Positions 27,961 to 36,776 of a stretch of DNA of 64,000 bases are shown piece after piece. This DNA comes from Pseudomonas sp. ADAK18 (GTDB lineage: Bacteria > Pseudomonadota > Gammaproteobacteria > Pseudomonadales > Pseudomonadaceae): positions 785,001 to 849,000 of the forward strand of contig NZ_CP052859.1 of NCBI RefSeq assembly GCF_012935695.1, given 5' to 3'. A model generated the notes under the pieces. It searched no databases. It was not told the origin of the DNA and worked only from the letters and a program-made list of their open reading frames with translations. Every line of letters begins with the position of its first letter. Position 1 is the first letter of the stretch. The translations under genes were made by a program, and so were the position numbers.

Positions 27961-28560
27961 TCAGGCCACCTGGGCCAGCAGTGCCTTGGCCTGGTTCAGG
28001 CCCTTTTCCTGGAAGTCGCCGCCCATGTTCACCCCTTCGGCGTGAATGAAGGTGACATCGTGGATGCCGACAAAGCCCATGACCTGGCGCAGGTAAGGTT
28101 CCTGATGGTCACTGGCGCCACCGGCATGAATGCCACCACGCGCGGTCAGGACAAAGGCGCGCTTGCCATTGAGCAAACCCTGGGGACCGGTAGCGGTGTA
28201 CTTGAAGGTCACACCGGCCCGCAGCACATGGTCGAGCCAAGCCTTGAGCGTGCTGGGAATGGCAAAGTTGTACATCGGAGCGGCCATCACCAGAACGTCG
28301 GCTGCCAGCAACTCATCGGTCAATTCATTGGAACGGTCCAGGGAGGCCTGTTCAATATCGTTGCGTTGTTCGACCGGCTTCATCCAGCCACCCAGCAGGT
28401 TCGCGTCCAAGTGCGGCACTGGGTTGATGGCCAGGTCACGCACGGTGATCTGATCGGCCGGATGGGCGACCTGCCACTGGCTGATGAACTGTTGGGTCAG
28501 TTGGCGGGAGATTGAATCCTGCTGGCGGGCGCTGCTTTCGATGATCAGAACACGGGACAT
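27961..28560 (-). CDS. azoR: FMN-dependent NADH-azoreductase
   Basis: A 199-residue flavodoxin-fold oxidoreductase that reduces azo dyes and quinones with NAD(P)H. The N-terminal FMN phosphate loop ESSARQQDSISRQLTQQF, the central MAAPMYNFAIPSTLKAWLDHVLRAGVTF, and TARGGIHAGG mark the family. In P. aeruginosa the equivalent block (PA3223 azoreductase, PA3224 small protein, PA3225 LysR) has the same order. Start ATG at 28560. Confidence 0.93.
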   Translation of the reverse strand: MSRVLIIESSARQQDSISRQLTQQFISQWQVAHPADQITVRDLAINPVPHLDANLLGGWMKPVEQRNDIEQASLDRSNELTDELLAADVLVMAAPMYNFAIPSTLKAWLDHVLRAGVTFKYTATGPQGLLNGKRAFVLTARGGIHAGGASDHQEPYLRQVMGFVGIHDVTFIHAEGVNMGGDFQEKGLNQAKALLAQVA

Positions 28561-28658
28561 GGCTATGTAGGCTCCATCGGTAAATGCTGTAAGTTGATGG
28601 AGTGAAGGTTAAACAGAGCTCATTCGATAAAAAAGCGTAAAAAACTGCTATAACCCAT

Positions 28659-28708
28659 CTATAAATTTGTTTATAAGCGGAGTATTGCTGTAGGCGTGCT
28701 CCGCTTAT
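28659..28708. promoter_or_regulatory. overlapping palindromes between azoR and the small secreted-protein gene
   Basis: TATAAA-TTTG-TTTATA (28660-28675) is a perfect dyad about 100 nt upstream of azoR, a reasonable operator for the nearby LysR regulator. It overlaps a second perfect 10-bp inverted repeat, ATAAGCGGAG (28673-28682)/CTCCGCTTAT (28699-28708), directly after the stop of the 28712 gene. The second probably forms its 3' hairpin. Confidence 0.5.
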
Positions 28709-28711
28709 GCG

Positions 28712-29026
28712 TTATTTCGGTGCGCAGGTCAGGGCGATGCGCATCCGGATAATGTCGCGGGTGAACTTGGCCGTGGTGTTGGTGCTCTTCCCCGCGGGGA
28801 CCGTGACTTGGCGAGTGCGAGGGGATTCCGGGCCGTTGGTGAAGACTACCTTGCACACCGCGTCGTTGGTGCCGTAGTTATTGAGTTGGATCGAACTGAT
28901 ATCGCCGTCAACGTCAGATGCTTTGTAGTCGACACTGACGCCCTCGATCTTTTTCGTCACGTCAATGGGATAGGCAAACGCACTTAACGGCAGCAGCGTC
29001 AGCAGCACACAACAGAATTTTCTCAT
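28712..29026 (-). CDS. small periplasmic protein of unknown function (PA3224-like)
   Basis: A 104-residue protein with a clear signal peptide (MRKFCCVLLTLLPLSAFA, cleavage before YPIDV). A mature all-beta domain of about 86 residues with two cysteines follows. Start ATG at 29026 behind GGAG; an ATG at 29074 would put 16 unlikely residues in front of the signal peptide. It lies between azoR and the divergent LysR gene, as in P. aeruginosa. Homologues are sometimes labelled 3-phosphoglycerate kinase, which the sequence does not support. Function unknown. Confidence 0.8.
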   Translation of the reverse strand: MRKFCCVLLTLLPLSAFAYPIDVTKKIEGVSVDYKASDVDGDISSIQLNNYGTNDAVCKVVFTNGPESPRTRQVTVPAGKSTNTTAKFTRDIIRMRIALTCAPK

Positions 29027-29075
29027 TCGGCAGTCTCCAGTAAGGACTGCCAGCTTAGGACAAGAGGAGCTCATC

Positions 29076-29999
29076 TTGAAAGCGCCCCGCGTTACCCTTG
29101 ATCAATGGCGCACGCTGCAAGCCGTGGTCGACCATGGAGGCTTTGCCCAGGCGGCCGAAGCGCTGCACCGTTCGCAATCCTCGGTGAGCTACACCGTGGC
29201 CCGTATGCAGGACCAACTGGGCGTGCCATTGCTGCGCATCGACGGGCGCAAGGCCGTACTGACCGAAGCCGGCGAAGTGCTGCTGCGTCGCTCCCGACAA
29301 CTGGTGAAAAACGCCAGCCAGCTGGAAGACCTGGCTCATCACATGGAACAGGGCTGGGAAGCCGAAGTGCGCCTGGTGGTCGACGCTGCCTACCCCAACG
29401 CCCGGCTGGTGCGCGCCCTGACCGCCTTTATGCCGCAAAGCCGCGGCTGCCGCGTACGCCTGCGCGAAGAAGTGCTGTCCGGCGTCGAGGAGCTGCTGAT
29501 CGACGGCATGGCTGACCTGGCCATCAGCGGCTTCATCATCCCTGGCTACCTGGGCACTGAAATGAGCGACGTGGAATTTATCGCCGTGGCCCATCCAGAA
29601 CATTCGTTGCACCGATTGAACCGTGAATTGAGCTTCCACGACCTGGAGAGCCAGATGCAGGTGGTGATCCGCGACTCGGGGCGCCAGCAGCCGCGAGACG
29701 TCGGCTGGCTTGGCGCCGAGCAACGCTGGACGGTCGGAAGCCTGCCCACCGCCGCCACCTTCGTCAGCAGCGGCCTGGGCTTTGCCTGGCTGCCCCGGCA
29801 CATGATCGAACGCGAACTCAAGGAAGGCTTGCTCAAGCAGCTACCCTTGGAGAAAGGTGCCAGCCGCAACCCGACATTTTACCTGTACTCGAACAAGGAC
29901 AAACCCTTGGGCCCGGCCACGCAGATTCTCGTCGAGCTGCTGCGTACCTTTGACACCGCACCGCTGGACGCAGCTTTTGCCGCACCGCAGCAAGCCTGA
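29076..29999 (+). CDS. LysR-family transcriptional regulator (PA3225-like)
   Basis: A 307-residue LysR regulator. The N-terminal helix-turn-helix is QAVVDHGGFAQAAEALHRSQSSVSYTVARMQDQLG (in parts, residues 14-48). The start codon is TTG at 29076, favoured by AGAGGAG 5-8 nt upstream. By position it matches P. aeruginosa PA3225, reported to repress mexAB-oprM and the adjacent azoreductase. It heads a same-strand run of hydrolase, ppiA and ABC transporter genes with short gaps. Confidence 0.88.
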   Translation: MKAPRVTLDQWRTLQAVVDHGGFAQAAEALHRSQSSVSYTVARMQDQLGVPLLRIDGRKAVLTEAGEVLLRRSRQLVKNASQLEDLAHHMEQGWEAEVRLVVDAAYPNARLVRALTAFMPQSRGCRVRLREEVLSGVEELLIDGMADLAISGFIIPGYLGTEMSDVEFIAVAHPEHSLHRLNRELSFHDLESQMQVVIRDSGRQQPRDVGWLGAEQRWTVGSLPTAATFVSSGLGFAWLPRHMIERELKEGLLKQLPLEKGASRNPTFYLYSNKDKPLGPATQILVELLRTFDTAPLDAAFAAPQQA

Positions 30000-30013
30000 A
30001 CAGGAGTTCATCA

Positions 30014-30823
30014 ATGGCCTATTTCGAACATGAAGGTTGCACCCTGCATTACGAGGAATACGGCCACGGCCACGGCACACCGCTGATCCTGATCCACGGC
30101 TTGGGCTCCAGTTGTCTGGATTGGGAGTTGCAGGTGCCGGTGCTGGCACAACATTACCGGTTGGTCGTCGTGGACATACGCGGTCATGGCCGCTCCGACA
30201 AACCCCGGGAGCGCTACAGCATCCCAGGGTTTACCGCCGACCTGGTGGCGCTGATCGAGCATTTGCATCTGACACCTGCCCACGTGGTGGGCCTGTCCAT
30301 GGGCGGCATGATCGCCTTTCAACTGGCCGTGGATGAACCCCAGTTGGTCAAGAGCCTGTGCATCGTCAACAGCGCGCCTCAGGTCAAGGTCCGCACCGCC
30401 AGCGATTATTGGCAGTGGGTCAAGCGCTGGAGTCTGGCGCGAATACTGAGCTTGAATACCATCGGCAAGGCCTTGGGCACGATGCTGTTCCCCAAGCCTG
30501 AGCAGGCCGAATTGCGGCGCAAGATGACCGAACGCTGGGCAAAAAACGACAAACGTGCTTATCTCGCCAGCTTCGATGCGATTGTCGGTTGGGGCGTACA
30601 GGAACGACTTTCCAGGATCACCTGTCCAACTCTGGTCATCAGCGCCGACCACGACTACACCCCGGTGGCGCAGAAAGAAATCTATGTAAAACTGCTGCCT
30701 GATGCGCGGCTGGTGGTGATCAACGATTCCCGCCATGCCACGCCCTTGGACCAACCCGACGTCTTCAATACCACCTTGCTCGATTTTCTGAATACAGTCG
30801 AAACCACTACCCAGGATCACTGA
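30014..30823 (+). CDS. alpha/beta-fold hydrolase
   Basis: A 269-residue alpha/beta hydrolase. The oxyanion-hole HGLGSS near residue 30, the nucleophile elbow GLSMGG (Ser at about 97), the acid in ISADHDYTP and the His in DSRHATPLDQP complete the catalytic triad. Substrate unknown; the fold covers esterases, lactonases and acyltransferases. It starts 14 nt after the LysR stop with AGGAG upstream and is followed 3 nt later by ppiA, so the three genes probably form one operon. Confidence 0.88.
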   Translation: MAYFEHEGCTLHYEEYGHGHGTPLILIHGLGSSCLDWELQVPVLAQHYRLVVVDIRGHGRSDKPRERYSIPGFTADLVALIEHLHLTPAHVVGLSMGGMIAFQLAVDEPQLVKSLCIVNSAPQVKVRTASDYWQWVKRWSLARILSLNTIGKALGTMLFPKPEQAELRRKMTERWAKNDKRAYLASFDAIVGWGVQERLSRITCPTLVISADHDYTPVAQKEIYVKLLPDARLVVINDSRHATPLDQPDVFNTTLLDFLNTVETTTQDH

Positions 30824-30826
30824 CCC

Positions 30827-31390
30827 ATGCTGAAAAAAATCGCATTCTTTGCAGGCTCCGTTCTGTTTGCTGCCAACCTGATGGCCGCTGAACCTGCCAA
30901 GGCGCCCCACGTACTGATCACCACCACCAATGGCGATATCGAAATCGAACTGGATCCGGTCAAGGCGCCGATCAGCACCAAGAACTTCCTGGCCTATGTC
31001 GATAAGGGCTTCTACACCAATACCATTTTCCACCGTGTGATCCCGGGTTTTATGGTTCAGGGCGGTGGGTTCACTGCACAGATGTCGCAAAAACCGACCG
31101 AAGAGCCGATCAAGAACGAAGCCAGCAACGGCCTGCATAACGTGCGTGGCACCTTGTCCATGGCCCGTACCAACGACCCGAACTCGGCCACCAGCCAATT
31201 CTTCATCAACGTTGCAGACAATGCGTTCCTTGATCCAGGCCGCGATGCTGGCTACGCAGTCTTCGCCAAAGTCGTCAAAGGCATGGACGTGGTCGACGTC
31301 ATCGTCAACTCGCAAACCACCACCAAACAGGGCATGCAAAACGTGCCAATCGATCCTGTCCTGATCAAGTCGGCCAAGCGCATCGACTGA
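30827..31390 (+). CDS. ppiA: periplasmic peptidyl-prolyl cis-trans isomerase A (cyclophilin)
   Basis: A 187-residue cyclophilin with a signal peptide ([20 protein letters not shown]). It catalyses proline isomerisation during folding of exported proteins. Core residues are visible in [15 protein letters not shown] (catalytic Arg), [17 protein letters not shown], and [15 protein letters not shown]. It begins 3 nt after the hydrolase stop, so it is co-translated with it. The same order (LysR, hydrolase, ppiA, ABC transporter) is found in P. aeruginosa PA3225-PA3228. Confidence 0.95.
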   Translation: MLKKIAFFAGSVLFAANLMAAEPAKAPHVLITTTNGDIEIELDPVKAPISTKNFLAYVDKGFYTNTIFHRVIPGFMVQGGGFTAQMSQKPTEEPIKNEASNGLHNVRGTLSMARTNDPNSATSQFFINVADNAFLDPGRDAGYAVFAKVVKGMDVVDVIVNSQTTTKQGMQNVPIDPVLIKSAKRID

Positions 31391-31448
31391 GGTCTACAGG
31401 GAGTTTCGCGCGGCGCCCACAAGGCCCCGCGCGTATTTGAACAGGAGA

Positions 31449-31463
31449 GCCCGCCCGGCGGGC
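31449..31463 (+). other. leader hairpin between ribosome site and start of the ABC gene
   Basis: GCCCGCC and GGCGGGC form a tight stem between the only good Shine-Dalgarno sequence (AGGAG, 31442-31446) and the ATG at 31474. Folding would loop out the excess spacer and bring the ribosome site to a workable distance, or else block initiation. Confidence 0.4.
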
Positions 31464-31473
31464 GTCAGACCTA

Positions 31474-33306
31474 ATGCTCTATCGTCGTTTTGAACAACTG
31501 ATCGATATTTTCCGCGACGCCCCCACCGCGTCTCCTCCCGATAAAGTCCTGCCGTTCTATCTCTATTACCTGCGTCAGGTGTGGCCATGCTTTGCCGCGC
31601 TGCTGGTGGTGGGCCTGATCGGCGCACTGATCGAAGTGGCGCTGTTCAGCTACCTGAGTCGCATCATTGACTTGGCCCAGGGCACGCCGCCGCCCGACTT
31701 CTTCCAGATTCACGCCACCGAGCTGATCTGGATGGCCGTGGTCGCCTTGCTGTTGCGCCCGATCTTCGGCGCCCTGCATGACTTGCTGGTGCACCAGACC
31801 ATCAGCCCCAGCATGACCAGCCTGATCCGCTGGCAGAACCACAGCTATGTACTCAAACAGAGCCTGAATTTCTTCCAGAACGATTTTGCCGGGCGTATTG
31901 CCCAGCGCATCATGCAAACCGGCAACTCCCTGCGGGACTCCGCAGTCGCTGCGGTGGATGCCATCTGGCACGTGGCGATCTACGCCATCAGCGCCCTCGT
32001 GCTGTTCGCCGAGGCTGACTGGCGCCTGATGATCCCGCTGGTCGCCTGGATCGTCTGCTACAGCCTGGCTTTGCGTTACTTCGTCCCTCGGGTCAAGGAA
32101 CGCTCGGTGATCTCCTCCGAAGCGCGCTCAAAATTGATGGGCCGGATCGTTGATGGCTACACCAACATCACCACCTTGAAGCTGTTCGCTCACACCCACT
32201 TCGAGCAGAACTACGCCAAGGAAGCCATCGTCGAGCAGACCGAGAAAACCCAACTGGCCAGCCGTGTCGTCACCAGCATGGACGTGGTGATCACCACCAT
32301 GAACGGCCTGCTGATCGTCACCACCACGGGCCTGGCCCTGTGGCTGTGGACCCAATCGATGATCTCCGTCGGCGCCATCGCCCTGGCGACTGGCCTGGTG
32401 ATTCGGATCGTCAACATGTCCGGCTGGATCATGTGGGTGGTCAACGGCATTTTCGAGAACATCGGCATGGTCCAGGACGGCCTGAAAACCATCGCCCAAC
32501 CGGTCGCCGTCACCGACGTGGCAAATGCCCAGCCCCTGAGCGTGCCACACGGCGAAGTGCGTTTTGAGCAGGTGGATTTTCACTACGGCAAGAAAAGCGG
32601 AATCATCGGCGGCCTGAACCTGGAGATCAGAGCCGGGGAAAAAATCGGCCTGATCGGCCCGTCCGGTGCGGGCAAGTCCACGTTGGTGAACTTGCTGCTG
32701 CGCCTGTATGACCTGCAAGGCGGGCGCATCCTGATCGACGGCCAGAACATCGCCGAGGTCGCCCAGGAAAGCTTGCGCGAACAGATTGGCATGATCACCC
32801 AGGACACCTCGCTGCTGCACCGCTCGATCCGCGACAACCTGTTGTACGGCAAGCCCGACGCCACCGACGAAGAGCTCTGGGCCGCCGTGCACAAGGCTCG
32901 CGCTGATGAGTTCATCCCGCTGCTGTCGGACTCCGAAGGCCGCACCGGCCTGGATGCCCATGTCGGCGAACGTGGTGTGAAACTCTCCGGCGGCCAGCGC
33001 CAGCGGATTGCGATTGCCCGGGTCCTGCTCAAGGATGCGCCGATCCTGATCATGGACGAAGCCACCTCAGCCCTCGACTCGGAGGTTGAAGCGGCGATCC
33101 AGGAAAGCCTGGAAACCCTGATGCAAGGCAAGACCGTAATCGCCATCGCCCACCGGCTCTCGACCATTGCCCGGATGGACCGGTTGGTAGTGCTGGAAAA
33201 GGGGCAGATCGCCGAAAGCGGCAGCCATGCCGAGCTGCTGGCTCATCGCGGGCTGTATGCGCGGTTGTGGCAGCACCAGACGGGAGGTTTTGTAGGAATC
33301 GACTGA
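31474..33306 (+). CDS. ABC transporter, fused permease/ATP-binding half-transporter
   Basis: A 610-residue type IV exporter half. Six transmembrane helices (residues about 30-320) precede a nucleotide-binding domain. Walker A is GPSGAGKSTLVN, Q-loop MITQDTSLLH, signature LSGGQRQRIAIARVLL, Walker B ILIMDEATSALDSE, and H-loop IAHRLSTI. It works as a dimer; substrate unknown, with MsbA/multidrug-like exporters the nearest relatives by eye. The leader has AGGAG at 31442-31446 followed by a GCCCGCC/GGCGGGC hairpin before the ATG. Confidence 0.92.
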   Translation: MLYRRFEQLIDIFRDAPTASPPDKVLPFYLYYLRQVWPCFAALLVVGLIGALIEVALFSYLSRIIDLAQGTPPPDFFQIHATELIWMAVVALLLRPIFGALHDLLVHQTISPSMTSLIRWQNHSYVLKQSLNFFQNDFAGRIAQRIMQTGNSLRDSAVAAVDAIWHVAIYAISALVLFAEADWRLMIPLVAWIVCYSLALRYFVPRVKERSVISSEARSKLMGRIVDGYTNITTLKLFAHTHFEQNYAKEAIVEQTEKTQLASRVVTSMDVVITTMNGLLIVTTTGLALWLWTQSMISVGAIALATGLVIRIVNMSGWIMWVVNGIFENIGMVQDGLKTIAQPVAVTDVANAQPLSVPHGEVRFEQVDFHYGKKSGIIGGLNLEIRAGEKIGLIGPSGAGKSTLVNLLLRLYDLQGGRILIDGQNIAEVAQESLREQIGMITQDTSLLHRSIRDNLLYGKPDATDEELWAAVHKARADEFIPLLSDSEGRTGLDAHVGERGVKLSGGQRQRIAIARVLLKDAPILIMDEATSALDSEVEAAIQESLETLMQGKTVIAIAHRLSTIARMDRLVVLEKGQIAESGSHAELLAHRGLYARLWQHQTGGFVGID

Positions 33307-33310
33307 CGCC

Positions 33311-33348
33311 AACTGTCTCAAAATCCGAACAATTCTGACAGTTTTTCT
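33311..33348 (+). terminator. Rho-independent terminator after the ABC transporter gene
   Basis: AACTGTC (33311-33317) and GACAGTT (33337-33343) pair and are followed by a T-rich tail (TTTCTCT). The 19-nt loop is long, so efficiency may be moderate. A second inverted repeat AATCCTG/CAGGATT follows at about 33373-33398. Confidence 0.65.
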
Positions 33349-33476
33349 CTATCAAACTGGTCATACGCCATAATCCTGCTGTACTGCAATCAGGATTCAG
33401 GAGGATCCTGACATAAGCGGCAAGGAAGCTTCACCGACCAGTTAATCAGATAGAGCAATCTATTAAGGACGTGTTC

Positions 33477-34181
33477 ATGTCTTCTCTGTTCAAACGTTCC
33501 GTTACGGAAGGATTAGGTACGTTTTGGCTGGTGTTGGGCGGCTGCGGGAGTGCCGTATTGGCCGCATCGTTCCCCAATGTCGGGATTGGTCTGCTCGGTG
33601 TGGCCCTGGCATTCGGGCTCACCGTGCTGACCATGGCCTATGCCATCGGTCATATCAGCGGTTGCCACCTTAACCCGGCAGTATCCGTGGGGCTGGTAGT
33701 GGGCGGGAGGTTCCCGGCCAAGGAGTTACCGGCATACATCGTATCTCAGGTTATCGGCGCCATCGTCGCGGCTGCGCTGCTGTACTTCATTGCCAGCGGC
33801 AAACCAGGCTTTGAACTGGCCGGCGGCCTGGCATCCAATGGCTATGGCGAGCATTCACCGGGTGGTTACTCGATGGCTGCGGGCTTTGTCACTGAGTTGG
33901 TGATGACAGCGATGTTTGTGCTGATCATCCTCGGCGCCACCGACCGTCGTGCTCCAGCTGGCTTGGCGCCAATTGCCATTGGCCTGGGGTTGACGCTGAT
34001 CCACCTGATCTCGATCCCCGTCACCAACACCTCGGTCAACCCGGCTCGCAGCACTGGCCCGGCGCTGATTGTCGGCGGTTTGGCACTCCAGCAGTTGTGG
34101 ATGTTCTGGGTCGCGCCGATCCTCGGTGCAGTGGTCGGCGGTGTGGTTTATCGCTGGTTGGGCAAAGAAGAGAAAGCCTGA
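33477..34181 (+). CDS. aqpZ: aquaporin Z
   Basis: A 234-residue water channel of the inner membrane with six transmembrane helices. Both pore motifs are present as [12 protein letters not shown] (about residue 60) and [13 protein letters not shown] (about residue 185). His and Arg positions fit the narrow water-selective filter. I chose the ATG at 33477 with AAGGA 6-7 nt upstream over a GTG at 33471 that overlaps the ribosome site. It converges with the GNAT-like gene with only 11 bp between. Confidence 0.95.
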   Translation: MSSLFKRSVTEGLGTFWLVLGGCGSAVLAASFPNVGIGLLGVALAFGLTVLTMAYAIGHISGCHLNPAVSVGLVVGGRFPAKELPAYIVSQVIGAIVAAALLYFIASGKPGFELAGGLASNGYGEHSPGGYSMAAGFVTELVMTAMFVLIILGATDRRAPAGLAPIAIGLGLTLIHLISIPVTNTSVNPARSTGPALIVGGLALQQLWMFWVAPILGAVVGGVVYRWLGKEEKA

Positions 34182-34192
34182 GGCAAACGGGT

Positions 34193-35317
34193 TCAGCCCT
34201 GCCGATAAGGCAGGGCTGTTCTCGCCTCCTCGGCGTACGCCACAATCCCCACACGCTCCCGCTCCAGAAAGTCCGCCACCGCCGTCTTCAAACCGGGATG
34301 GCGCAGGTAATGCCAGGAATGGGTAATGACCGGCTCGAACCCACGAATCAGTTTGTGCTCGCCCTGGGCACCGGCGTCGAAACGCTGCAAACCGTGGGCA
34401 ATCGCGTAATCCATACCTTGATAGAAACATGTCTCGAAATGCAGGCGGTCGAACTCCGCCAGGCAGCCCCAGTAACGCCCATAAAAACTGCCGCCGCCGA
34501 TCAAGCTGAAGGCCATTGCAACAGGCCGTGATCCTTGCTTGGCCAGCACCACGCGAATCACTTCAGGCATGCGTTCGGCCAACAGGCTGAAAAAAGCCCG
34601 TGTCAGGTAAGGCGACTGCCGGCGCACGGCGTAAGTATTGGCGTAGCAGGCATAGACAAAATCCCACTGAGCCTCGCTCAGCTCGTGACCTTGCAACCAC
34701 TCGAACTCGATGCCTTGCCCCGCTACCTGTTCGCGCTCCTTGCGCATCTGCTTGCGCTTGCGCGAACTCAAGGCGTCGAGGAAGTCCTGGAAATCTCGGT
34801 AACCACGGTTCTGCCAATGGAACTGGCAACCCAATCGCTGCAGCCAGCCTGGCTGCAGGGCCAGGGCGCTGTCGGTCAACTCATCGGTGAAGTTGATATG
34901 GGCACTGGAAAGACCTTCGATTTCCAGGTAGCCAGGCAGGCTTTTGAGTAACTCAAAACCGTCCTCTGCACTGGCTGCCAGCAGGCGCGGCCCACTCACC
35001 GGACTGAAAGGAACGGCCGTCAGGAGTTTGGGGTAGTAGTCGATACCGGCACGCTCGCAGGCATCGGCCCAACCATGGTCGAAGACGTATTCGCCATAGG
35101 AATGCCACTTGCGATAGCTGGGCAACGCGGCGATCAGGCGCCCGTCTTCATAATGCAGCAAGTGCTCAGGCTGCCAGCCGGAGTGCGGACCGAGGCTGGC
35201 GCTGTCTTCCAGGGCACTGAGGAAGGCATGGCGCAGGAAAGGCTGGTCGACGGGGACCAGTGCATTCCAGTCGTCGGGGGCAATCTCGGACAGGTTATTC
35301 AAACGTTGTAACGGCAT
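34193..35317 (-). CDS. GNAT-fold/DUF482-type protein (peptidogalycan biosynthesis-like)
   Basis: A 374-residue soluble protein of the DUF482 group within the GNAT acetyltransferase superfamily. Typical stretches are DQPFLRHAFLSALEDSASLGPHSGWQPEHLL near the N-terminus, ALSSRKRKQMRKEREQV mid-way, and GGSFYGRYWGCLAEFDRLHFETCFYQGMDYAI (all in parts) towards the C-terminus. The biochemical role is unknown; related folds are FemX-like aminoacyl transferases. Start ATG at 35317. IS copy 2 lies 63 bp upstream and may have displaced or altered its promoter. Confidence 0.85.
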   Translation of the reverse strand: MPLQRLNNLSEIAPDDWNALVPVDQPFLRHAFLSALEDSASLGPHSGWQPEHLLHYEDGRLIAALPSYRKWHSYGEYVFDHGWADACERAGIDYYPKLLTAVPFSPVSGPRLLAASAEDGFELLKSLPGYLEIEGLSSAHINFTDELTDSALALQPGWLQRLGCQFHWQNRGYRDFQDFLDALSSRKRKQMRKEREQVAGQGIEFEWLQGHELSEAQWDFVYACYANTYAVRRQSPYLTRAFFSLLAERMPEVIRVVLAKQGSRPVAMAFSLIGGGSFYGRYWGCLAEFDRLHFETCFYQGMDYAIAHGLQRFDAGAQGEHKLIRGFEPVITHSWHYLRHPGLKTAVADFLERERVGIVAYAEEARTALPYRQG

Positions 35318-35448
35318 CCGCTTCCCCGACGATGATTGCTGGTAGACGGGGCGAGTATCGCAGTTCCAGCACTTTCACGGCCATAAAAAATCTATGGTCA
35401 CCCCCATTTTTGCAATACTGATTAACGGGTGGTGTGGTTGGCTTGCTT

Positions 35449-35557
35449 AAATCTATCCGGCGTCTGTTTGGGGCATGCCCCAGCGCCACGATGAGAGTCG
35501 CGCCTGACGATCCTTAAAAACCCGTCGGCTTCTGAAGCCGATTTTTATGTCAGGATC
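35449..35557 (-). ncRNA. predicted bridge RNA loops of IS copy 2
   Basis: The sequence is identical to the predicted RNA of copy 1, on the minus strand. The target loop lies at 35509-35557 (stem GATCCT/AGGATC) and the donor loop at 35449-35496. Because the guides are intact, this copy could still be mobilised in trans by the transposase of copy 1. Confidence 0.5.
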
Positions 35558-35646
35558 TTCGCCAGGCCGGTGTGCCGTTCACATCATCTGTTGTTCAGCT
35601 ATCGCAAAACCTGAAGGTGAATCGTGGTACTGCAACAACCGCGGGG

Positions 35647-36671
35647 TCAGGCGTTCAAGGCGTCTGGCCCTGCTTCATATTGCGTATGGTGAGCGGCTAT
35701 CGCCCAAGCGATACGCGCCAGTTTGTTAGCCAGGGCACAGGCCACGACATTCGAATGTCGTCGACTTAGCAATGAGCGCACCCAATCGGCCAAGGCGCCT
35801 TTTTGGTGCTCCAGATTTTGCATATAGACCCTGGAACACTGCACCAACAGTTGTCGCAGGTGCTTGTCACCACGCTTGCTGATTCCCAGCAAGTTGGCCT
35901 TGCCACCGGTGCTGTACTGTCTGGGCACCAAGCCCACTGAGGCGGCAAAGTCCCGACTGCATCGGTACTGCTTGCCGTCGCCCATTTCTACAGCCAGCAG
36001 GCTGGCGGTGATCGGGCCGACACATGGAAGACTCAGCAAACGACTGCCCAGATCATCGTCGGCCAGTTGGCCCGCCAGCTCTTTGTCCAAGACCTTGATT
36101 TGCTCATCCAGGTAGGCAAAGTGGTCGTGCAGGCGTTGCAACAATATCGTCAGACGAACGGGTAATTCATGCTCGGCCAAGGCGCTCGCCAGACGCTTCA
36201 TGATGGCCAACCCTTTGGGCAGACTGATCCCAAACTCCAGCAGGAAACCGTGCATCTGATTAGCCGTTTTGGTGCGGTCATGCACCAGCGATTCGCGCAT
36301 CCGGTGTAGCACGGACAGGGTTTGCTGGGATTCGGTTTTAGGCGTGACGAAGCGCATAGATGGGCGCGAAGCGGCTTCGCAGATTGCCTCAGCGTCGACA
36401 AAGTCGTTTTTATTGCCCTTGACGAAGGGCTTAACGAACTGCGGAGAAATCAGCTTGGCCGTGTGCCCCATTGCCGCCAACTGACGAGCAACATAGTGCG
36501 ACCCCGCACAGGCCTCCATCACCACGATACAGCTCGGCGAGTTGCCGAAAAACTGCATCATTTGCGTCCGTGAGCATTTTTGCGAAACACCTCACAGCCC
36601 GACTTATCCTGGCCGTGCAGGTGGAAAGTATGTTTGCCGAGATCGATACCGATCAGTGCTGACTCGCTCAT
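35647..36671 (-). pseudogene. IS110-family transposase, frameshifted by 1-bp deletion
   Basis: It would encode the same 341-residue recombinase as 22653-23678. The A6 run of copy 1 (22743-22748) is A5 here (T-run 36577-36581 on the plus strand). Translation shifts after Arg30/Lys31 and stops after about 37 residues, before E53 and the serine domain. The rest remains open from a Met at 36561. Slippage or a sequencing error in the homopolymer could also explain the difference. Confidence 0.85.
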
Positions 36672-36746
36672 GATGATGGCCTCCGAAAACAAAACACCCC
36701 GTGAAAGCGTAGCCCTCACAGGGTGTTGGGGGTGACCATCTCATTA

Positions 36747-36771
36747 AACCGGACGCTGTCCGGTTTTTTTT
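36747..36771. terminator. terminator stem of the 36777 gene, T-tract lost on the minus side
   Basis: CCGGAC/GTCCGG with a GCT loop and TTTTTTTT to the right (plus strand). For the minus-strand gene upstream the stem is followed by TTTAATGAG, which is the IS end. Its original T-tract is now at the far IS boundary. On the plus strand the hairpin is a complete terminator facing transcripts leaving the IS region. Confidence 0.8.
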
Positions 36772-36776
36772 CGCCC

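Larger units (their letters stand above)
23945..35380. other. 11.4-kb segment bracketed by inverted IS copies
   Basis: The two near-identical element copies face each other in inverted orientation across this segment. Homologous recombination between them would invert everything inside. Base composition and gene content are normal Pseudomonas core, so it is not a cargo-bearing composite transposon by appearance. Confidence 0.7.
35381..36746 (-). mobile_element. IS110-family (IS1111-type) insertion sequence, copy 2, transposase broken
   Basis: An inverted copy of the element at 22578-23944. It is 1366 bp long and appears identical except for one missing base. It shows the same subterminal repeats and the same ends (CCATAAAAAA at 35381, CTCATTA ending 36746). 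It interrupts the terminator of the minus-strand gene at 36777-37052: the stem is at 36749-36763 and the T-tract was moved to 35383-35390 (seen as AAAAAA on the plus strand). The predicted guide loops are at 35509-35557 and 35449-35496. Confidence 0.93.

Noticed and set aside
22578..36746. Composite transposon formed by the two IS copies
   Set aside because: IS110-family elements do not mobilise intervening DNA by paired ends in the IS10/IS50 manner. The segment has core genes of normal composition and there is no target duplication.
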